64,000 nt of DNA from NCBI GenBank assembly GCA_017477935.1, contig JAFVIC010000015.1:42440-106439 (forward strand). The letters are read 5' to 3'. The translations under genes were made by a program, and so were the position numbers. Each line of letters starts with the position of its first letter. Position 1 is the stretch's first letter. Under the pieces are notes generated by a model. That model was not told where the DNA came from. It saw only the letters and a program-made list of their open reading frames with translations, and did no database searches. Below, in pieces: positions 57,739-64,000 of this stretch. This DNA is from Akkermansia sp. (GTDB lineage: Bacteria > Verrucomicrobiota > Verrucomicrobiia > Verrucomicrobiales > Akkermansiaceae).

Positions 57739-57866
57739 GTACGTCAGGCATGACACGTAACTGGGGTGAAAGTCCCCAATGAGCCGCTGACAGGGCGGAA
57801 TCAAATAGCCAAAGGCAACTGCGTCACCGTAATGTGGGGTGGGAAGGAAGCCGGAGGCGAAACACA
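57739..57866 (+). mobile_element. Probable 5' fragment of a group II intron
   Basis: The stretch contains CTGGGGTGAAAGTCCCC, then AGCCAAAGGCAACTGCGTCACC and GTGGGAAGGAAGCCGG, a series of structured blocks typical of the domain I region of bacterial group II introns. No reverse transcriptase gene follows, and the sequence runs straight into the copper ATPase upstream region. It is enclosed by the 48-bp direct repeats. Identification rests on pattern memory only. Confidence 0.45.
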
Positions 57867-57929
57867 GCCATGGCTGCTCACGCCCGATACTCTTTCAAGA
57901 GTGCGCATTTCAAGGTGAAAATCCGCGAT

Positions 57930-57977
57930 GGCTTACCCTTCTTACCTCATGACGGAAATCAGTCTTTTCTAACTCAT
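57930..57977 (+). repeat. 48-bp exact direct repeat, copy 2
   Basis: Identical to 57516-57563. It lies just upstream of the copper-ATPase promoter region. Confidence 0.9.
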
Positions 57978-58013
57978 GAAAAAACGTACAATAAAAGGGA
58001 ATTAACGGCAGAT

Positions 58014-60365
58014 ATGCGAGAGGAACACTTCAAGGTAACCGGCATGAGCTGCTCGGCTTGTTCCGCACGGGTTGAGCGGGTAGTGGCGGCTCTGCCGGGG
58101 GTGCAGAGCGTGCAGGTGAACCTGCTGGTGGGCAGCATGCGTGTGACTTGTGCGGAAAACCTGAGCGCCGAGGACGTCATCTCTGCGGTCGAGGCTGCCG
58201 GCTATGGTGCCACGGCAGGCAGTGCGCTTCCGGCCGACGAGCGCCCGGAAGAAGCAGCTTTGCGGCGGCGGTTCCTGCTGTCGCTCTGTTTGTTGCTACC
58301 GCTCATGGCCATGCACCACCTGTGGCACGGCGTGGGGGCAGCCGTGGGGCAGCTGCTGTTGGCGCTGGCGGTGCTGTGGCTTAACCGCCGTTTTTTTGTC
58401 AGTGGTCTGCGCGGGGTACTGAAAGGCTGCGCTAATATGGACACCCTGGTAGCCCTGGGAGCCGGGGCCGCCATGATGGATGGACTGGCCAATTTTTATT
58501 TTCACCACCGCGGGGTATATTACTTTGAAAGCGCGGCAATGATAGTGACTCTCATTACGCTGGGTAAGTGGCTGGAGAGCCGCGCCACCGGTCGCACAGG
58601 GACTGCTCTTTCCAAGCTGATTTCCCTTTTGCCGCGCATGGCTACCGTGTTGCGCAGCGGAGAGCAGGTCGCGGTACCGGCGGCTGCCGTTCAGGTCGGG
58701 GAAATCGTGCTGGTGCGCCCGGGGGAGCGCTTGCCGGTGGATGGTACGGTGACTGCCGGACGCTCCGCCGCTGATGAGTCCGCCCTGACCGGCGAAAGCC
58801 TGCCGGTGGAAAAATTGCCCGGTGCCCGCGTGTATGCCGGTACGGTGAATGGCAATGGCGCCCTGCAAGTGCGCACCGACAAAAGCGCGGCTGACAGCGC
58901 CCTGGCAGGTGTTATCGCCCTGGTTGGCGAGGCCGCTGCGACCAAAGCACCTATCTCGCGCCTGGCTGACCGTCTGTCGGGGGTATTCGTGCCGATTGTG
59001 GTGGGGATTGCCTGCTGTACCTTCGGGGGCTGGCTGTTGGCCGGAGCCGGTGTGGGATTTGCACTTTCATGCGCGATTGCGGTACTGGTTATCAGCTGTC
59101 CCTGCGCCCTCGGTCTGGCCACACCGGTGGCCATCATGGTGGGCACCGGGCGGGGGGCTGAGTGCGGTATACTTTTCCGCAATGGGGCAGCACTCGAAAC
59201 CGCCCACCGTGCCACGGTGGTGCTGCTCGACAAGACCGGAACCATCACCACCGGTCATCCCACTGTGACCGATGTGCAGCCCGCCCCCGGCCACAGCCGC
59301 GAGGAACTGCTGCAACTCGCCGCCACTCTTGAGCGCCACAGCAACCACCCGCTGGCCGCAGCTGTGCAGCAGGCTGCCGCCAACTGCCACCCGGAACCTC
59401 TCACCGACCTCACCTATCATCCCGGCCGTGGTATCTCCGCCACCGTGGCGGCAACCCCATGCTGCGCCGGCAATGCCTCATTCCTGAGCGAGCGGGGAAT
59501 AGCCACACCTCCCGCCGATTTTCTTACCGGTGCCGGTAAAACACCGCTTTTCTTCGCCCGCGGTTCTGACTTTATCGGTACCCTGGCGGTGGCCGATCCG
59601 CTCAAGCCCGAGGCGCCCGCCGCCATTGCTGCGCTCAAAGCCTTGGGGCTGCGTGTGCTCATGGTGACCGGCGATACCTCTCGCACCGCCGCCGCCATTG
59701 CTCGGCAGGCCGGGGTGGATGAGGTGCATGCCCAGGCGCTGCCGCAAGACAAAGAGTCCCTTGTGCGCCGCCTGCAGGCTGCCGGGGAACGTGTGGCCAT
59801 GATAGGTGATGGCATAAACGACGCTCCCGCCCTCACCCGAGCCGATGTAGGCATAGCCATCGGGGCCGGGACCGACATCGCCATTGAAAGCGCCGGGGTT
59901 ATACTGGTGCGCAGCAACCTGATGGCCGCTGTTGATACCATGCGGCTCAGTCGTGCCGTGTTGGGTAATATACGCCTTAACCTCTTTCTGGCATTGCTTT
60001 ATAACTGCCTGGCCATCCCGTTGGCGGCCGGGGTCCTTTACCCCCTCACGGGCCTGTTGCTCCACCCGGCTGTGGCTGCTGCCGCTATGGGGCTGAGCAG
60101 TCTCTGCGTTGTGACCAATGCCCTGCGCCTGCGCCGGTTTACCCCCACTCCTCCACCGCATATGAACACCATCACCATTCCTGTAGACGGCATGATGTGC
60201 CCCCACTGTGAGGCGCACGTCACCCGTGCGTTGCTCGCCATCCCCGGTATCTCTGCCTGCCGGGCTGACCACAAGTCAAAAACCGTCACCGTTACCACCA
60301 CCGGCGATGTCCCGCTTGAAATCATACACCGCACCATTACGGAGCAGGGGTATACCGTGCTGTGA
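58014..60365 (+). CDS. copA: Copper-translocating P-type ATPase with HMA domains at both ends
   Basis: A 783-residue P1B-type ATPase exporting Cu(I) from the cytoplasm. The N-terminal HMA domain has GMSCSAC (Cys13, Cys16). Membrane helices carry the CPC motif (ISCPCALG, near residue 361). The P domain has DKTGTITTG with the phosphorylated Asp, and [10 protein letters not shown]. An additional HMA domain with MMCPHC (Cys729, Cys732) follows the last helix; in most CopA proteins all HMA domains are N-terminal. ATG 60162 (Met717) could allow a separate 67-residue CopZ-like product. ATG 58014 is chosen because upstream frame extension is repeat-derived. TACAAT at 57987 may be the -10. Confidence 0.9.
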   Translation: MREEHFKVTGMSCSACSARVERVVAALPGVQSVQVNLLVGSMRVTCAENLSAEDVISAVEAAGYGATAGSALPADERPEEAALRRRFLLSLCLLLPLMAMHHLWHGVGAAVGQLLLALAVLWLNRRFFVSGLRGVLKGCANMDTLVALGAGAAMMDGLANFYFHHRGVYYFESAAMIVTLITLGKWLESRATGRTGTALSKLISLLPRMATVLRSGEQVAVPAAAVQVGEIVLVRPGERLPVDGTVTAGRSAADESALTGESLPVEKLPGARVYAGTVNGNGALQVRTDKSAADSALAGVIALVGEAAATKAPISRLADRLSGVFVPIVVGIACCTFGGWLLAGAGVGFALSCAIAVLVISCPCALGLATPVAIMVGTGRGAECGILFRNGAALETAHRATVVLLDKTGTITTGHPTVTDVQPAPGHSREELLQLAATLERHSNHPLAAAVQQAAANCHPEPLTDLTYHPGRGISATVAATPCCAGNASFLSERGIATPPADFLTGAGKTPLFFARGSDFIGTLAVADPLKPEAPAAIAALKALGLRVLMVTGDTSRTAAAIARQAGVDEVHAQALPQDKESLVRRLQAAGERVAMIGDGINDAPALTRADVGIAIGAGTDIAIESAGVILVRSNLMAAVDTMRLSRAVLGNIRLNLFLALLYNCLAIPLAAGVLYPLTGLLLHPAVAAAAMGLSSLCVVTNALRLRRFTPTPPPHMNTITIPVDGMMCPHCEAHVTRALLAIPGISACRADHKSKTVTVTTTGDVPLEIIHRTITEQGYTVL

Positions 60366-60476
60366 CTCCCTCGCTCCCGAGCCTCGGGCAACTGCTCGGA
60401 AATGTGTTTGTTGTCTTTTCGCGCGTGCGCGTGAGATGAAAATGTCAAAAAAAATTGCAAAAGGACGATAAAAAAC

Positions 60477-60505
60477 TTGACAGTGCGGGCAGAATGCTGT
60501 ATGCT
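60477..60505 (+). promoter_or_regulatory. rpsU promoter
   Basis: TTGACA (60477-60482), 17 bp, TATGCT (60500-60505). CGGGCAG and CTGCCCG around the -10 form an inverted repeat, so the -10 lies in a potential hairpin loop. Confidence 0.8.
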
Positions 60506-60549
60506 GCCTGCCCGTTCCCGGACAATTATCAACAACAACAACAGATATC

Positions 60550-60789
60550 ATGCGTTCCGTTATCGTACGTAAAGGAGAACCGATCGACCGCGCTCTTAAG
60601 CGCCTGAAGACCAAGCTGGACACCGAGGGTATCCTCGAAGAGATGCGCCGTCGTCGCGCTTTCGAGAGCCCCATGGATGAGAAGCGCCGCAAGGCTCGCT
60701 CCGCCGGCAAGCGCAACAAGGTAAAGTGGCGCTTCACCAACAAGGAAGAGATTCCCGCCGCCGCTGTAACCCCCGCTGTAGAGGCTTAA
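60550..60789 (+). CDS. rpsU: 30S ribosomal protein S21
   Basis: A 79-residue basic protein: VIVRKGEPIDRALKRLK, LEEMRRRRAFESP and KRRKARSAGKRNKVKW match bS21. The C-terminal 12 residues are an Ala/Pro/Val-rich extension. S21 helps the 30S subunit near the anti-Shine-Dalgarno region, interesting in view of the scarce Shine-Dalgarno sites. The leader is A-rich without a Shine-Dalgarno. A strong terminator follows. Confidence 0.95.
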   Translation: MRSVIVRKGEPIDRALKRLKTKLDTEGILEEMRRRRAFESPMDEKRRKARSAGKRNKVKWRFTNKEEIPAAAVTPAVEA

Positions 60790-60817
60790 ATCTGCTCCGT
60801 CTGGGAAATTTTCAGAG

Positions 60818-60847
60818 AAGACGCACCCCCTCGGGTGCGTCTTTTCG
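60818..60847 (+). terminator. Terminator after rpsU
   Basis: A perfect 11-bp stem (60818-60828 with 60833-60843) with a 4-nt loop and TT. Confidence 0.85.
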
Positions 60848-60887
60848 CGTGTATGGGCGAAAGAATCGAAAAAATTGATTTTTAGGC

Positions 60888-60916
60888 TTGAACGGCAGGC
60901 GCACGTGTGCTAGGCT
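60888..60916 (+). promoter_or_regulatory. tmk promoter
   Basis: TTGAAC (60888-60893), 17 bp, TAGGCT (60911-60916). The ATG used is 10 nt downstream, giving a leader of only a few nucleotides. Confidence 0.6.
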
Positions 60917-60926
60917 CATGCCTGCT

Positions 60927-61544
60927 ATGGAACCTGATTCACCTCACCTAAGGGGCTGCCTGGTCGTCTTTGAAGGAATAGACGGCACGGGCAAATCTAC
61001 CCAGATTAAGCTGTTGGCCGACTACCTGCGTGCGCAGGGGAAAGAAGTGATAACCGATTACGAACCGACTCGCGGCGAATGGGGAATGAAAGTGAGGAAT
61101 GCCGCCCTGAGCGGTCAGCGACTGGGTATAGATGAGGAGATTAACTGTCTGCTGCAGGATAGGCGAGAGCATGTGCGCGAGCTGATTGAGCCTGCGCTGG
61201 CCCGCGGTGCCTGGGTGCTGCTGGACCGCTACTACCTGTCGATGATGGCCTATCAGGGAGCCACCGGCGTGAACGTGGAGCGTATACGCGAGATGAATGA
61301 AGAATTCGCCACCATACCCGATGTGGCCTTCTGGCTCGATATCCCCGTCGAATTGGCCATGGAGCGTATGAACGCCCGCGGCAACGGGAAAGACGCCTTC
61401 GAGAACGAACCCTTCCTGCAGGCCTGTGCCGATATATACTCGGCCATGGAAATGCCTTGGCTGTTCCGTATAGAGGCCGATGGCACGATAGACGAAATCC
61501 AGGCCGCCGTGCGCAAAATCATTCGCACCGAGCTGGGTGCCTGA
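60927..61544 (+). CDS. tmk: Thymidylate kinase
   Basis: A 205-residue dTMP kinase making dTDP for DNA synthesis. FEGIDGTGKSTQ is the P-loop, YEPTRGEWG contributes to the DRX/EPT region, and WVLLDRYYLSMMAYQGA is the conserved DRY-type block. The C-terminal lid region follows. ATG 60927 or 60918 are possible; 60927 is preferred because 60918 would lie directly against the -10 box. It is preceded by the rpsU terminator and followed by its own. Confidence 0.9.
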   Translation: MEPDSPHLRGCLVVFEGIDGTGKSTQIKLLADYLRAQGKEVITDYEPTRGEWGMKVRNAALSGQRLGIDEEINCLLQDRREHVRELIEPALARGAWVLLDRYYLSMMAYQGATGVNVERIREMNEEFATIPDVAFWLDIPVELAMERMNARGNGKDAFENEPFLQACADIYSAMEMPWLFRIEADGTIDEIQAAVRKIIRTELGA

Positions 61545-61556
61545 TTTGAAAAACGC

Positions 61557-61583
61557 AGCCCTGCCAATGACAGGGCTTTTTTT
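61557..61583 (+). terminator. Terminator after tmk
   Basis: A 7-bp stem (61557-61563 with 61571-61577), 7-nt loop and a run of seven T. Confidence 0.85.
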
Positions 61584-61638
61584 ATATAGAGCTACCCTCG
61601 CGAAAAATCGCAGGGGTTGTTTGATTCTGAGCCTTTGT

Positions 61639-62151
61639 TTATGAACCGGCCAGCACGCCGAGAGCTACGGCTCCCGTCCACTTTGCTATTTGGGCGAAGG
61701 TGCAGCTCGATTCATTTTCACCTGAGCGGGGAATGACGAGAACGGGGTCTGCCTCGTCGCAGGTGATGGCGTAGTTGTGGTCGATTTCGGGAGCCGTTGA
61801 ATCGCTCATCTCCATCCACCCTATCTTAGCGGGCTCTCCGCCTTCGGTGATGGTGACCGGGGTGCTGGTAACACCGCCTTCCTTGTGCAGCTGCACGTTG
61901 GTGAGAGTGCCGGAAAGTGAGCGTACGCACAGAATGAGACTGCCGAAGAAGCCCTTCTCCCAATAGGCGAGCAGCATGGGCGGTACGGGGGTGAGATCAT
62001 TCCATACGTCCTCAGGGTTGAGCTGGGCAATAGTGTACCCGCAGCTCTGGAGTTCCAGTCGGATTTCCGGGCGCCAGTCGATATCGTAATCGCTCAGTTC
62101 GACATCCAGCGCATGCCCACTCAGTATTTCTTCATTGATGGCGAACGTCAT
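61639..62151 (-). CDS. Protein of unknown function downstream of a kinase fragment
   Basis: A 170-residue protein from ATG 62151; a GTG at 62169 would overlap the kinase-fragment stop. The N-terminal region is acidic (ALDVELSDYDIDW), the middle has two Leu/Pro-rich strands (LTPVPPMLLAYWEKG), and the C terminus ends in a short hydrophobic Gly/Ala stretch (AKWTGAVALGVLAGS) that could be a membrane anchor. No family is recognised. It may be a separate gene or the tail of a once longer kinase. Confidence 0.5.
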   Translation of the reverse strand: MTFAINEEILSGHALDVELSDYDIDWRPEIRLELQSCGYTIAQLNPEDVWNDLTPVPPMLLAYWEKGFFGSLILCVRSLSGTLTNVQLHKEGGVTSTPVTITEGGEPAKIGWMEMSDSTAPEIDHNYAITCDEADPVLVIPRSGENESSCTFAQIAKWTGAVALGVLAGS

Positions 62152-62168
62152 TTCTCCGTAGCCGGGCA

Positions 62169-62423
62169 CTACAGAGTATCTCTGTATTCCGCTTCGTACG
62201 CACCTGCGCCGGTCGGCCCTACCTGCAGGCTGGTGCTGTGGCGGCAGGCGATATAGCCGGGCATGTTTTCCTTGATGACAACATCGCAGTTCTTCTCCTC
62301 ATCGTGTGCGAGATAGGTGATGCCGAACCCGCCTTGCCCGAGCTTGCGGATAATTCGGTAGCTTCTCAGTCTGGTGCCCTGCGGCAGACTGTTTCCGTGA
62401 AACTCCATATTTCCCATTGACAT
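62169..62423 (-). pseudogene. Truncated Ser/Thr protein kinase N-terminal fragment
   Basis: Encodes 84 residues that are the start of a Hanks-type kinase: YRIIRKLGQGGFGITYLA is the Gly-rich loop and VVIKENMP holds the ATP-anchoring Lys, after which the frame stops before the catalytic HRD and DFG blocks. No complementary remainder of the catalytic domain is found downstream in any frame that I read. It therefore looks like a broken gene or a deliberately minimal kinase-like protein. 62417 and 62408 are alternative starts. Confidence 0.6.
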
Positions 62424-62490
62424 AAACTCAGCGTCTTTCTCGCTAAACTATATCACATATTCAGGCGTGAGCAAGCGAAAAAGAGGCGAG

Positions 62491-63426
62491 TCACATCTTT
62501 TCCAGCCTTTGCCATTCGGCCGCGAGTCGGGCGGATATAGCATTGAGCTCAGCGATGGTGCAAAGCCCGCTTTCGTAATGGTGGGTGTAGTGTTTCTGTA
62601 GGGCGCCGAGGGCGTTGCAGAGCTGTTTCTGAGCGCGGCGGGCGGCTGCCGGGTCTCGGTAGAGGTGCAGGGCGCATTCGCGGGCATAGGTGGCAGCGGC
62701 TATGCGTGCCCGGGCGGTTTGTGCGACGGCAGAGGCTGTTCCGGCGGCTTTTGTGCGCGCCTCGCAGAGTTTTATCAGTTTATTGTAGAGCTCTTGCGTG
62801 CGTTTGGCAGCGGCGCGGCGATTTTTCTGCCAGTAGAGCTGTAACACTTCCACCTCGCTCAGCGCAATTTCAGCCACCAGACCTGCTTCATGCCCGACCA
62901 GCCCCCGGCGGTAGGCATTTTCGCATTCCTTCACCAGTTCCGTCAGGGAATTGTGGGCGATTTGCAGATTTTTTTCGTACCCTTCGGGGTTGGCGCTGAA
63001 ATCGAGCATGGCGCGTGCCCAGGCGGCCTGAGCTTTGGTGGTAAGCATATCGGCGGCGGTTGCCATGCCCTGATGGTGGCGCGCCTTGATGAGCTGAGCG
63101 CGCTCGGCGGCTACTTTGCTTATGCTGCTGTAGGTGGCCAGGCGGTCTTTCTCCGTTGCGCCTTCTACGGCCAGTTGCAGGCGCAGCAGTGCCAGCCGGG
63201 CACGGTAGGCGGTATCCCTATCAGCCATACCCTGTTGAACCCGGGCTTCGGTTTGCTCGACCTGTCGCTCGACCTCCTCCAGTATTTCTTCGGTCGGGGC
63301 GGGGTAGGGGACATGGCGGCGCTGCAGCGAGGCGCCCGGCTCGATGATGAAACGCAGTGTGTCGCTTGCGATTGCTGTGATGGCAAGCCCGAACAGGCAG
63401 GTGAGGGTAATCAGGGTGTTTTTCAT
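62491..63426 (-). CDS. Exported helical protein, TolC-like pattern
   Basis: A 311-residue protein with a signal peptide (cleavage near AIASD). The rest is almost entirely helical, in repeated units with YRRGLVGHEAGLVAEIALSEVEVLQLYW-type blocks: a Gly-Leu or Gly-Met turn, then a Glu and an Ala/Leu-rich helix. This resembles the hairpins of TolC-type outer-membrane efflux proteins, but the length is less than usual (about 450) and no beta-barrel strands are evident. A periplasmic coiled-coil role is an alternative. Confidence 0.55.
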   Translation of the reverse strand: MKNTLITLTCLFGLAITAIASDTLRFIIEPGASLQRRHVPYPAPTEEILEEVERQVEQTEARVQQGMADRDTAYRARLALLRLQLAVEGATEKDRLATYSSISKVAAERAQLIKARHHQGMATAADMLTTKAQAAWARAMLDFSANPEGYEKNLQIAHNSLTELVKECENAYRRGLVGHEAGLVAEIALSEVEVLQLYWQKNRRAAAKRTQELYNKLIKLCEARTKAAGTASAVAQTARARIAAATYARECALHLYRDPAAARRAQKQLCNALGALQKHYTHHYESGLCTIAELNAISARLAAEWQRLEKM

Positions 63427-63554
63427 AGTCGGCGCTTATTATGCTGCACCGCTCGCCTCAAGTCAAGCCTGAAATGGGCGGCCTCTAGTATAGCGTTCGG
63501 GAAATAACTGGTATACCCCCTGGTGAATAACCAGACTGACAAATTGGAATTTCA

Positions 63555-64000
63555 CTATACGTTGAACCATTTCATACAATGGTACTTTGACACATCATCA
63601 GTAAAACCAATGGATTTATACAAATCGTATCCAGCCTCTGTAGATTCAAGTTCCACAAAACTCAAGTCCAGTTCAACTGCATCCTGTAGCAGCGTTTTCA
63701 TTATCGCTTTTGCATACCCCTTATGTCGGCATATCGGTTTCGTGTATACGTTAAGCACAGTTCCGGTTCTGCCTGTTATGAACATCGGATTTGCAGGCTT
63801 TTCAACTATTAGCAAGAATGCACAGGCAACGACTTCTTCCATTTCTCTAATTAGGTAGCAGAAGATATTATGGTTAAGATTCTTTTCAAAGTAAGCTGGC
63901 AAAGCTTCTATGAGCTTACTTTTAATTTCTCCACTCAATTCGCCGCAGTCTTCTTGCAAGAATTCCAATCTTAATGCAGTCAATGATGCAATATCTGAAA
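63555..64000 (-). CDS. GNAT-family N-acetyltransferase, partial at the window edge
   Basis: The frame continues past 64000, so the start is outside the window. The visible part reads SDIASLTALRLEFLQEDCGEL, then a core strand VACAFLLIVEKP, TGTVLNVYTKP, CRHKGYAKAIMKTLL (the acetyl-CoA pyrophosphate loop R-x-x-G-x-A) and YDLYKSIGF, the classic GNAT order. It acetylates an unknown small molecule or protein. The DNA is clearly AT-richer than the rest of the window, and codon use differs, which suggests a horizontally acquired gene. Confidence 0.85.
   Translation of the reverse strand, partial: SDIASLTALRLEFLQEDCGELSGEIKSKLIEALPAYFEKNLNHNIFCYLIREMEEVVACAFLLIVEKPANPMFITGRTGTVLNVYTKPICRHKGYAKAIMKTLLQDAVELDLSFVELESTEAGYDLYKSIGFTDDVSKYHCMKWFNV

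Noticed and set aside
57739..57866. Cobalamin riboswitch
   Set aside because: GTGAAAGTCC and GCAACTG looked suggestive, but the flanking order and the closing AGNCAGGAnACC-type box are missing, and group II intron blocks fit better.

Overview
The window is a GC-rich (roughly high-50s % by eye) chromosomal segment of a Gram-negative bacterium. LpxB, an outer-membrane beta-barrel, Wza- and Wzc-type exopolysaccharide proteins, many signal peptides and a lipobox protein point to a two-membrane cell. The eukaryote-like UDP-glucose pyrophosphorylase, many secreted orphan proteins, a secreted GH20 hexosaminidase, ankyrin proteins and an SHD1-like domain suggest a Verrucomicrobiota (Akkermansia-like) lineage; this placement is inference. 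There is no rRNA and no CRISPR array. All three tRNA-Gly isoacceptors (GCC, CCC, TCC) are present.

Layout. 1-430: an array of short variable hairpins joined by TTTCAC/GTGAAA linkers, running into the promoter of a small zinc-ribbon gene. 725-3839 (minus): menD, a SanA-like gene and a hexose-phosphate mutarotase. 3924-4192: a second hairpin array in the divergent gap before a TIM-barrel sugar isomerase and a nucleotidyltransferase. 6201-13042: tyrS, a secreted GH20 hexosaminidase, UDP-sugar pyrophosphorylase, a GGQ release-factor-like protein and a membrane protein. 13263-24031: a block of secreted or membrane proteins of unknown function, including a PDZ protein, a protein with three internal repeats, an ankyrin protein and a lipoprotein; several share promoter-leader and signal-peptide sequence. 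24226-33932 (mostly minus): tRNA-Gly, an OYE-family reductase, a transglutaminase-like protein, a two-component system, an RHH plus SprT-like pair (plus strand), and an operon ending gatC-gatA-thiD. 34062-46043: tRNA-Gly followed by an exopolysaccharide locus (beta-barrel, Wzc-type kinase, Wza-type export protein, glycosyltransferase, O-antigen-polymerase-like protein) interleaved with coaX, acpP and ilvB. 46164-51785: rpsO, an NfeD-flotillin operon and two ankyrin genes. 51851-54709: an isolated phage-tail-like gene behind a perfect 15-bp inverted repeat, then a small AP2-like protein. 54895-57237: divergent lpxB and an isochorismate synthase gene. 57239-57977: a scar with a gene remnant, a 48-bp exact direct repeat and a probable group II intron fragment. 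58014-61544: a copper ATPase with an extra C-terminal HMA domain, rpsU and tmk. 61639-64000: a truncated protein kinase, secreted helical protein and an AT-rich GNAT gene cut by the window edge.

The isochorismate synthase and MenD form two steps of menaquinone synthesis, about 54 kb apart. The exopolysaccharide genes form a Wzx/Wzy-like assembly and export set. A recurring feature is promoter geometry: near-consensus -35, a 16-18 bp spacer, a -10 box, and a start codon only 6-7 nt after the -10 box. At least seven genes therefore look leaderless, and most leadered genes have A-rich leaders without a Shine-Dalgarno sequence. The two hairpin arrays are the most unusual features.
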